Source of the DNA: Ianthella basta
Taxonomy: Eukaryota > Porifera > Demospongiae > Verongiida > Ianthellidae
DNA length: 64,000 nt
Direction: 5' to 3'
Assembly: GCA_964019415.1 (NCBI GenBank)
Contig: OZ025870.1
Coordinates: 9,552,915-9,616,914 of the forward strand
Below the pieces are notes generated by a model. That model saw only the letters and a program-made list of their open reading frames with translations, was not told the origin of the DNA and made no database searches. Shown in pieces: positions 22,601 through 32,400 of the stretch; position 1 is the first letter of the stretch; every line of letters begins with the position of its first letter. The position numbers were made by a program, and so were the translations under genes.

Positions 22601-24358
22601 AGGAAAAAATCACACCATGCACCATCTCACCATGGCTCTTTAATGTGTTTATCGACAGTGTGATGAGGGAGGCAAGAAGGCAGTTTCTGAGGGAGGTGAA
22701 GTTGTCAACTGGTGATGTAGGGCTACTCCTTTTTGCGGATGACATGGTGGTAATGGCAGAATCAGTGGAAGGGCTACAGCACAATTTACAGGTGATGAGT
22801 GATGTGCTGAGCAGGTGGGAGCTGAGGGTGAATTGGAGAAAGACTAAAGTGATGAGGATTGCAAGGAAGAGAGAGGAATGTGTAGTCAAAATTGATGAAG
22901 AGGTAATAGAACAGGTAGATGCAATGAAGTACTTGGGTGTGATGATTAGTAGTGATGGGAGAATGGAGAAGGAAGTAGAGGCAAGGATTGGGGGTGCAAC
23001 ACGGGTGATCGGAGGGTTGAATGATGTAGTACTGAGAAGGAAGGAATTGAGCAGGAGCACTAAGCTGAAAGTAGTGAATGCCACAGTGATGCCAACATTA
23101 TTGTACGGTTGTGAGACGTGGACTCTATCTAAGCAGCAGCAACTGAAAGTGCAGGCCACCCAGATGAAGGTGTTGAGGCAGATCAAAGGTGTGACTAGGT
23201 TGGATCGGATGAGAAATGTAGACATTAGGGAGAAGTTGAGACAAGAAAGTGTTTTGGATGCAGTGAAGAGAAGGCAGGAGAACTGGAGGGTTAGACTGGA
23301 AGAAATGAGCAATGAGAGGTTAACAAAGAAAGTTTTTGTGGAGAGATGGAGGGGAAGAGACCAAGAGGAAGACCACGCTCAAGATGGACAGATAATTTTA
23401 AATAGCTTCTATATCGTATAACTAACTACTTGCCATGCTAACATATCAGTGTATAAGTATAGGGATGACCTCCAGTATTGGAGATGTATCCATTTTGGTT
23501 ATTGAATTGAATTGAATTGAATTATTATTCCTCACTTGGTGTGGAAGTGTGTTTATAATTGAAATGAACACAATCATCATGGGTGGCCAATTTCAGATTA
23601 TATCCCAGTGATCCTTACAATGGTTTGAGAAACTTTGGAGTTTAGAGTGCATTGTTAGAGCACCTAGTGAAACGTTGGAGCTGGAACTCATTGGTAGGTA
23701 AGCTAGTAGTCCAATGCTATCTCGTTCAAACAGGATCTTCCATGCTGACAAGTAGTGTATATGTTTGGCCATTATTTGTTCCAAGAATGTGCTTATGCAA
23801 TATGCATGCATGTCAGACATGTTGAAGCTGTGTATATAAAGAGATAGAAACTGCATGTGCATGGGCACCCTCCAAGTGAATTGTTGCTAATATTGCAATA
23901 AGCGGCTGAGACTGAGCTGAAATATTGTATATTGTACATACTGTCTGGAAAATTGATGTGAAGAGTGATGTTTAATTATTTGAAAACCAGGATAATAATA
24001 GCAGTTAGAAATTGTTTGGGTGGCAAAGCTTTTAGAGAGAATCCAGACAAAAGATCTTGATTTAATGTTTTTGTGTGCAATAATTATATATATTGGGACT
24101 GATAGTATGACAGAAGTTGTAGGAACATTGCCATATGGTGTACGTACGGTGGCAAAGCACACATGCAACTCTGATGTGTGAAATTAACTACTACAGGCTA
24201 TTAAATATTTTTGATATATTAATTTCAATATATATGTAAGTATGAATAAGCCATGCCTCATTTTGCACACCCAGGATGTTGGTCTTGTCACAATGATTGG
24301 AGATAACCGACGATGCGAGGCAGCAAAGAAAGAAATCAAAATCCTAGTGGCAAAGACA
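13620..24358 (+). CDS. Coiled-coil and KH-domain exons (middle of the probable CARD-KH gene)
   Basis: Eight exons, all starting and ending in phase 0: 13620-13829, 14300-14431, 17601-17681, 18703-18888, 19081-19206, 21356-21424, 21585-21701 and 24275-24358. Each has an AG acceptor and a GT donor; the gttatt donor at 18889 is weak. The first six encode charged, heptad-rich sequence (DDVCQDQGMLQEVKKMF, KLETLAEELEVLSKRIQLES, EMEDRHQFFLDQYEKLMEEH, HAHIEGEIKKQKDGLQ), which I read as a coiled coil for oligomerisation. The last two join into a type I KH domain: FEVPSKFQRIIIGPRGQNIK with the GxxG loop GPRG, then IEAKTGVFNIRIV and VTMIGDNRRCEAAKKEI. KH domains bind short single-stranded RNA or DNA. 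The chain continues in phase into exon 29490. Introns are enlarged by transposons. Confidence 0.75.
15374..16003. mobile_element. piggyBac-like MITE, family C copy 2
   Basis: A 630-bp element between TTAA 15370-15373 and TTAA 16004-16007, with ends CCCATTAGGACCAAA and GGGCCCTAATGGG. It shares most of its interior with the copy at 12556-13081. It carries an extra stretch near its right end where the tgacgcaaatttgcgtc motif is duplicated. It is inserted inside the family E element. Confidence 0.8.
16028..16670. mobile_element. Foldback element with TIRs of about 170 bp and an 8-bp target duplication
   Basis: The two ends are long inverted repeats: AGTCTCAtGTAGCCAGACCA and onward at the left (16031-16200) matches the reverse complement of about 16500-16670. 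The flanks carry the 8-bp direct repeat ATATTGCA (16020-16027 and 16671-16678). An 8-bp duplication fits the hAT or P-type target-site length. No transposase was seen in the roughly 300-bp centre. Confidence 0.75.
17866..17895 (-). ncRNA. Hammerhead-like motif of Penelope-element type
   Basis: On the minus strand CTGACGA (17894-17888) is followed by A, then stem GGCC-TTCG-GGCC, then GAAA (17874-17871) and CGTC. The CGTC supplies both a two-base-pair stem III (AC with GT) and the GTC cleavage triplet. The single extra A before stem II departs from the strict consensus. Motifs of this form are known at the ends of Penelope-like elements. Decayed versions lie at 44853-44882 and 60423-60453. Confidence 0.5.
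20912..21318. mobile_element. MITE family A, copy 1
   Basis: About 407 bp with imperfect terminal inverted repeats (GTGAGCGGATCTGACAAAAG at the left, TTTTCAAATAAGCTCAC at the right). The interior is shared with copies at 36421-36834 (opposite orientation) and 47114-47520 (same orientation), including attgtcccaacacc and ggagcagctattgaag. It lies in the intron just before exon 21356 of the KH gene. Confidence 0.7.
22585..23520 (+). mobile_element. 5'-truncated LINE (non-LTR RT) with target-site duplication
   Basis: A frame of 276 residues (22591-23421) encodes the second half of a non-LTR reverse transcriptase. It starts abruptly at CTISPWLFNVFIDSVMREAR, contains the catalytic FADD (LLLFADDMVVMAES), WELRVNWRKTKVM, VDAMKYLGVMISSDG and TVMPTLLYGCETWTLS, and ends with a C-terminal LEEMSNERLTKKVF-type tail. 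The 3' end is a short (ATTGA)n repeat (about 23500-23520). The 13-bp direct repeat ATTATTATTCCTC flanks the insertion (22572-22584 and 23521-23533), the hallmark of target-primed reverse transcription. The copy cannot move by itself because the endonuclease and the first RT blocks are missing. Confidence 0.85.
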
Positions 24359-24461
24359 GTGAGTGCAAGTTTACTCTTTGTTCATATATTTATATATTAT
24401 GACGATATGATGGAGATTCCATTATTAATATTGTTATTTGCATTATTTATATTTTAATTAA

Positions 24462-25881
24462 AGGTCCACTGTCACGGTTATACAAGTTGCCTTTATATGA
24501 TAGATAATCGTCTAAAACCACCGAAAATCGCTGTTAGAGCGCTTCGAAATTCCCTGGTAGAGCGATAATGGCTCACTTCCAGAAAATCGGCCGAAGAAAT
24601 CCACCATATTGCTGTGACGTCACAGTAGGCTTGCCGTACACTTGTGTCTATGCTTGAACGTGTCACACGCCGTGTGGGAAGACAATCGCCGACTGGCTAT
24701 TCGCGTCCCTCTTGCTGATGAACTCGCCCGGATGCATCACAAATGCGTTGCTGGAGGATGTAGTAGGGCCTATCTATGGTGGAGTCAACGGTTGCTGCTT
24801 CATTTCACAAAGAGCGATAGTCTGAAGAAGCGGTGGCCAGCAGCTGTTGGCAGGTCTTTCTGTGCTTGGTAAGACTCTCCCGTACGTTAGAGCGCCTTTC
24901 GGATTGCGACTGATGCCCTACCTGCCATTTCGCTGTTTCTTGGTGTAAGTATTCTAGCAACAACCACTTTGCTCACTCTTAGTACATCCGTCAGAATCTG
25001 AATGGCGCTTTAACTTACAGGAGAGTCTTTCCTAGCACAAAGAAAGCCAATCGAGAAGACGACAAATCGCTGCAAAGGACGAAAGGGTGAGTAGTAGCTT
25101 TAGGATGACGAAAAAGGCGTCCCAGGGCCATTTCGATGCCCCACCTCCTGGTGTTCTGCACAGCCGTTCTCGGTAGAGAGCAGGGGACGGTTTTCCTCTG
25201 AATCTTTTGCTGTGACCAGAGCTTGTGTGTGCCCTACTACCTGGCAAGTAGGAGTGGAGAGATGCTTACATCTCGCGATGTGCGAGCCAGTAACCTGAAA
25301 TACGTGCCAAGTGCTCCGAAATGTTTTCGGCACACTTCGTATTTCAGCTGTTACGCCTTGTAGGAGGTGACAAATCAGCTCTAGGCTAGTGTACCCTCTG
25401 TTTCGTATGCTCTTGTAACAGTCCAAGAATGGTGCGAATCGGCGTTTGTAGGGCTGAGGATGGGTGTCACCCTATTATTGGTCGTGACGCAAAATTGATG
25501 TCGTGCCGTACGGCTGCGCAACCCGCATGCCCAGATCTATTTCAGAATCAGCAGGGGTATCTCCTTCATTGTCTCAAGAAGTTTCGCCTTCATCTTAAGA
25601 TTAAGACTCGCAGGAGATAACGATTTCTTGTTCAGTCCGTTGCCTGGCCTACTCTCCTCCATACTTGTGCAAACATTCCGGAGCCTACTATGACGTCACG
25701 ACGTTTTAGCATTGCTGCCACCGGAAGACCGGAAACGCCCACGCATAATTGGACTTTTTGCAACTTTGCGCCCTCGTAACTCCCCCATCGTGAGGCAGAG
25801 CACACTGAAATGGGTATCATTGAAGATGTTTCACAAAGCACTATCAATATAAAAATTTTAAAAAAATGCGACAGTGGACCT
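24462..25881. mobile_element. Kolobok-like TTAA element with THAP remnant
   Basis: The ends AGGTCCACTGTC (24462) and GACAGTGGACCT (to 25881) are perfect inverted repeats of 12 bp, each bordered by TTAA (24458-24461 and 25882-25885). On the plus strand, around 24730-24868, a frame reads HHKCVAGGCSRA, then LLLHFTKSDSLKKRWPAAV. This resembles the start of a THAP zinc finger (C-x4-C, then a FHxFPKD-like segment and W). TTAA targets together with THAP domains are features of Kolobok transposases. No DDE region is visible in the 1.4 kb, so this is a deletion derivative. Confidence 0.6.
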
Positions 25882-27288
25882 TTAAAGTGACGAAAGAGCA
25901 TACACAGAGCAGGGGCTGCTCAGCCAATAGAAAGGCTTACTTGTTACTAATAACACTATTATGGTGATAGTTATCTACAAAACAGATGGGTATATATAAT
26001 GCTAAGTGATTACAGCATGGTACAAAAGTTATTAATACGCTAGAGGATTAACATAGTGACTGTGATAATAGAATTAACTATACATGATTTGCTGTCTATG
26101 TGAGTAGAACCAATGAGGAAGTTTACAATGTTGTTATCATAGTTTCACAGAGTATTAAACTTAATGTTGTTTTGTAAGGGCATTTAATTTGGGAGAGTAT
26201 GTCTGAGATAGAGGAACAGTGGTTGTAAAGTTGCAATCTAAGATCATTAATAGCTGGACAGATGGCTAAAAAGTGTGACTGGTCCTCCACCTTTCACCTT
26301 CCGCACAACCGACACTCCTTTTCCCTGTACTGAATGTGGGAATACCACCTCATTTCCATTGCCAATGGGAGACAGCCCATACGCAGGCTAGCCATCAAAC
26401 TCCTCTTCCCAACTGTTCTAATAGTAAGCACATACCTCTTTGTCTGTGCTTCTCTTCAAAGGGAAATCTTCGCCCTGACTCCGATTTGGTTCTAATTTCA
26501 TTGACTTTATCTCTCCAGTCTTCTATAAGCAGAGAAAGCAAATTGCAAAGCATGTTTGCAGCTTACTGATCTATGTATGCAATCAAGTTTTGGTGTAAAA
26601 TGATTGTGGTCTTCTTGCATATTCTGTAGTAATTTCTTTGTTGAGTAAGCCCTTCCTACTAGGTGGCATGATTCTGTAACAATAATGTGATTTAATCAAT
26701 TTGGTGACATTTTGCTTATAGCCTCAGGAAGAATCTGACACAGGTGGTTATTACAGACATTGGATGCCAGCCCATGTCTCCTAATAGTTTAGTAATCGTT
26801 TATCTCTGCCCATACCTAAATAGGTTCTCATTAAATTATTTTGAATTTTGGATTATCTGGATGGAATTATTTACAGCCTGATTGAAGAGACAGCACAGGG
26901 GTATACATTTGGGGGGAGGGTCTTGCCGTAACCTTGCCCCATTCTCCTCCCTTGCAATTTAAGCCACATGTCAACAGAGTATTGCACAACTTTACATCAA
27001 ATATTGCCTACCGTAATTCTTGGATCCTCAATGTTGCCCCCCCCCACTCCCCGTGAACAATTATCTAAATGCAGCAGAACATCTCCCAAGGACAAGGTAT
27101 GCACTTAACATAAGAGCTTACCTACCTATTGCACAACTTAAAGAAATAGCATAATCGCCTGAAGATTATATGTATAGGTGCTTAGCATGGTATGTAGCGA
27201 GTTATCTCTTATAAGGCATGCCCTGCGCATGCTCCACTTCAGCAATGACACATAATATAGAGGTAAATTATTAGTGTATACTCCATAG

Positions 27289-27603
27289 CACTGGTCTTTG
27301 TAAAAGGAATGCATCCCTGCCCTGCATGTGGTTACCTTAGGCACTCCATTTTTCCATTCCTAAGACATACTAGGATGCATTTAAGGCACGTATATTATGG
27401 TTGTCCCACTGTCGCACTGGTCTGTGTAAAAAGAATGCATCCCTACCCTGTAGTATTTGAGTATCCAGGCATGTGTCATTCCTTTTCCGCACCTCAGAAA
27501 GCATTGGGTGTAGTTACCTTAGGCACTCTTTTTCTCCATTCCTAAGACGTATTAAGATGCATTTAAGACATGTATATCATGGCTGTCCCACTGTCACACT
27601 GGC
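27289..27603 (+). repeat. Local direct duplication
   Basis: A block of about 90 bp (gttaccttaggcactcc through ctgtcgcactgg, 27332-27420) recurs at 27512-27602. A shorter block (gcactggtctttgtaaaa, then gaatgcatccct) occurs at about 27289 and again at 27414. The unequal spacings (180 and 125 bp) show overlapping duplications. Confidence 0.7.
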
Positions 27604-27804
27604 CAAGTGCTTGCTGTTCATACGGCACTTGTGCATGAACAATTCCTGCACTATTTTGTGCCTAGATCAATAATTTATCAGCAAGCGAATGTGTTCATAT
27701 ACAAAGGTTTTATATACGAATGCATTTTGTACACTCTTAACCTAATTCAAATTATTGCCGAGCCGAAAGGCAAGGCAAGTAATCGTGACGCATTGTCGTC
27801 CCCC

Positions 27805-27846
27805 GTTTGTATATATGTATGTATGTATATATGTATATATGTATAT
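27805..27846. repeat. Microsatellite (GTAT/TA-rich)
   Basis: A run of tgtatatatgtatg-type units. It is a simple repeat that creates spurious open frames on both strands. Confidence 0.8.
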
Positions 27847-29489
27847 CCGTCCCAGTCAACCCAAGACACCTAGATTGTGCAATAGCCCGGTGTTCTTCAT
27901 AGGAGCTCACGATAACAAAATGCTCTACTTGGCCACTATCGGCTACGAAACAGCTCAAAACTCAACGTCATTGCTGAACCCTGCATTCAGATTGTTGTTA
28001 ATGTCGCCCATTACTTCAGCGAGGGCTACACGCCTTTTGGCCATTCCGCCATATTGGCTGACGTCATTTGCCCCGCTCGGCTGGGAACACTTCCACTGTT
28101 TACTCGGGTAAAGCGATAGCGCGCACTGTGTTAGCACAGCACGGACAGACTTCCCTGCACAGCTCCAAATAGGTAGGTGTCGATTGCCAAGCTGCCATTC
28201 AGTGCTTCGTCTGGCTTGCTATCCCTTCTATCTGTCAGCCACTGAAAGCAGATTACAGTTCTATTGCCTAAAATGTACTGGCCAAGTTATGCTCATGGAC
28301 TGTACTTTACTGAAATATATAGCTAGCTATATACATTCAAGTGAGGCTGGTTGCATTTTAATGTATGCCCTAGTTATTATATGGCACAACTACGAGAATT
28401 ATCCAATGTAACTTATACAAACTTGGTCTTCAGCTTTGTCTGCTTGTATCAATTTCTGTCTTTCCTGGAATCAATCTGGTGTGATTTTACAGTTCCAGTA
28501 CATAGCAGGGCAGCTGGTACATTTAAATTGTTTCATCATGAGGACCAGATTGGGTTCAGGAGTGCTGTTTGAGTCTGCCACACAAACACTAAGTACCATT
28601 TGAATTCCCTATTTAGGCATCATGTTACCCCTCCACACAAAAATGGATCAAGTTAAATCTATAATGCATCCACTTGTACACTCTACAGACCATTTCCTCT
28701 TCCTGTCATTAAATATATATTGTGGAAAAGACAGGAAGATGGTCTGGTAGATTTGCCAGATGTCACTGTTCAAACCCCCAGGAGTCAGTGGGAGTGACAA
28801 AAGTTGGCAATGCATTGATACTCACTGACTATGGCTTAGTTGTGAACAAAGATGGCTCAAATACTGTTTCAATCGACAGCGGTTGTATGACAAGTGATTG
28901 ATTACTGAAGACTTGTAGCCACAAGAGATTGAAGGCCAGGAATAGCAGTGGCACATGATGCCGTTACAGACTGCTTTTATTGTTAGTGCTACGATTTGGC
29001 TTCCTACTCTGGTGAAACGCAGTGCTGCCACTGCCAGCACTACACTGTGCCTGCAGAGTGATTTAGTTTTTTAAGAGTAAATGATACATTAATTATTATA
29101 CTGTGCAACTGAATACAACAATATAGGCACACATGCGCACTACCCCTGATATACCAAAAGTGAGAATTAATTTGCTTAGATAAATTCAGTACAAGTAATA
29201 GTTGTGAGGGTCGCGAGTAGAAATTGGGGTTAGCGCACATTTGGCGATTCAAAGATTCTCCCGGATTTAGGTAGGCACAAGTAGTCTACATACTGTTAGC
29301 AAGTTTGAAGTGCATCTGAACTTCATTTGCCGAGAAATCGTCAGTTGAATGAACCATCCTCGCCATTTTATTTGTATACAGAGTATATAATATGATGGCG
29401 GCTTACCATTTGCGTACCTAGAATTTGGCTTCGTTTACCACAGTTTTGCTGTTTATCAGCAATATAGCAGTCGTCTTTGTGTTCTACAG

Positions 29490-32400
29490 TTGCAATGTGC
29501 CATTCAACAGATTGAAGACGGTATTTTAGAGCAAGACAACTTCAGACAGAGAGATGCGAGTGGCCTTCGGAATTACGAAGCGAAAAGTGAAGTATGCCAT
29601 CAAATGGCACAGTTATTGTTTCAAATAATGTAAAAGACATTATATATTGTTGCGCATTTGTTTAAATTGTTCGACAGAGTTGTTCAGTGCCACTTCTTGC
29701 TCTTTGAATGTTGCCGATTTTCGGCCGCCGTTTTTCAACTATGACGTTTTGCACTTACCTGCGATTTCTACTCGCGACTCTCACAGTTGGATAGTGATAT
29801 GTGAGTCTAATACATGACTACAAGTGTCATTTATCATTCGTGGATGTGGGCCTCAGCTGTGTTATAATGCTATTCTTCACCCTTGGCACTTATGCCTTGA
29901 TTGTGTAATGACCTAGCTGTCTAGACCTTATAGCTTATACTGCATTGTGTGATTTTATATGTGTGCTTATTTTAGACAGACTCTTGTTTGTGTCTTAGGT
30001 GCTATCCAGAGAGAAAAAGATGGCTATTGTAACAGCAGTGCAAGGAGACTTCACATTGTCTCTTGCTGAATACAAAGGGATTGTGCCAATCACATACCAG
30101 ACTGAATTGCACTTCCGGAGATTCTATTATCTAAAGCTGTGCCAGCCAGCAAAAACAAAGGCTAGTGAAACAGTCATGAGTTCTGCAGTATCAGAATTAT
30201 ACCTGCGTAGTGACAAGTGTATTTTGCGACAAGGTATTATGAATTCTTCAGCAATCATGTACAATAATTGTACACTTGCCTCTGGCCCGGTGCCAGTTTA
30301 TGTGCCAATTATAATTATGAAGCTATAATTTACTAAATTCAATCTTTCACAACACAACCACACATGAGTGAAAGGAGAAAATTTCTGACATTACATAGTA
30401 TATTATATTGCTCTAACAGGCCGTAAATGAAGACAATGGTGAGAAATATGCCGGCCAGGTGTCTGAAGTTCTGGATTGGAGCAAACTGAGGAACTATAGC
30501 ATCATGTCTTCACGTTTCCAGAATGCACTGGAAGAGACTCTGAAGTCTGGATCTATCCACATGGGAATGGAGGCAAGGCGAGTCATATTTTGCATTTTCA
30601 GATTTAAACAATTGTTTTTGTGTGATTGTATACATAGCACCAAATAGAATACACAATTTCTCAGGGATGTAGGAATGGCGTACTGAAAAATATTAATTAT
30701 GCAGAAACAAGGAAAGAGTATTTTACACGGTGGAGCATTTAACCATAGTACCTCCAAACAAGAGTGTTGCACTACATATCTATACATCCTTAAATGTTAG
30801 GTCAATGGTTAATGCTGCCATGTGTAATAATCCCTGCATGCTTAATAATAATAAGGTAATATTTTACAAGTTTTATCATTTTTAATAATATTTTATAGTT
30901 TCTGAACTTTGTATGCATGGAACATGAGCTCGGATATGGTGCAGCCCTCTTTCTGGAGTGACAACCAGCACCTAGGCTCTCGAAAAATGTGACGGAAATA
31001 TAGAGGTCTTTGTCTATGGGAGCAAGCACGTTTGTATGGAAGTATAAGTTTATTTCTAGATCGGACAGTTGGTACAAGCAACCAATCCTCCTGGGTAGCA
31101 TTGTTACTTATACAGTAATTGCGCTGTACTTTTCTTTTGTATTTTAGGATATAAACAACCACCACTATTCCTACATGAACAGCACAAGTGTGCTTATAAT
31201 TCAAAATACATTTTAGACGCGCTTTCTGATAAGGTGAAGGTTTATAACTCAGCCTCTGTCAGATGAATGAGTTGCGTGGTAAGCCCACAAAATTGTATCA
31301 ATTCTGTCTACACATTACATCAGCATCATAATTATAGAAGTATAGCATTTGTAAACCCTGCTGAAACCTAATTATGGGTCACATGTGTGCATTTACCATG
31401 ACAACAGCACTGCAGCTCAACCTATATGTTTACCATATTATGACATGTGTATTTTGCTTAGATTTGGCAAGATTTTCTTTAAGGCTGAGCGAAAGCTTAC
31501 AGCAGATGAACTTCATGCAGAATTCCCTGTGGCTGACGTCGAAAAGGATGGTCTAATCAATGTTTCAAAGCTTGCTATTGGCAGCTCACATTGGACTTTT
31601 GTTACAGCGTAAGTAGGGATGCTAAATTGTCAACTTGTAAGACTGTTATGTTGTGCAGAATGCGCATGTCTTAGCTTATAATTGCAGATATTCTAAGCAA
31701 GTTTTATACAGTGTCTGCATTACATATATAGTCTTCACTACAATATTGCATTTTTAAAATTTCATAAAAGCAAGTAAGCTTCACAAGTAGATAACTCAAC
31801 AAAATTGGCTTGTATAGGGGACCATTGCAATTGATGTATTGTATACTCTCCAGGCTTCCCACATCAAAGTTCAAAGTACCCGATCCCAAACTCCCCCTCA
31901 TATGGGAGTATGAAACATTGGATATCAATTTCACATACATTCCACAGGACCCTAAGGATGAGTATGTTCACTTTGTGCTGCACACGTACCGAGACAATAA
32001 GGGAGTCTTTCAGTTCGTAGACATGTGGCCAAAGTTGGGCAAGGACCTAGTGTTTGACTGTCTCTCACTTCATGGGTAGGTGTTTTCAAGCTGTCACCAA
32101 AACAGAAGCACAATAAGTAATTTGCCATTGTTCTATAGTGTCTGTATTGCTCTTTGAAATGAATTAACTTTGGGTGTGTGTCCATCAGATGTGTATGCTA
32201 TTGTGTCTCACTTCATAATATATAAATATAATATATATATATATACTCCGTTGCCGGGGCAACCGCCGGGATATAACTACAATAAGAAGCCGTTTTTGGG
32301 GTATAACTGCAATAAGAAGCTATATACTGCACAGGGGCGCTTAAATTCTGGTATCACTGCCCAAATATGGAAGTTGTTATTGATAACAACCAAGGTGTCA

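Larger units (their letters stand above)
25886..29489 (+). other. Intron between KH exon 24275 and exon 29490
   Basis: I see no exon in this 3.6-kb stretch. It holds a C-rich run near 27042, a locally duplicated block at 27289-27603 and a TA/GTAT microsatellite at 27805-27846. The remaining frames are short and overlap in several phases. Confidence 0.45.

Noticed and set aside
27755-28111. 118-residue plus-strand frame and overlapping frames near the microsatellite
   Set aside because: The frames are opened by the GTAT repeat, which encodes VYMYVCIYVYMY-like runs, and show no conserved domain.
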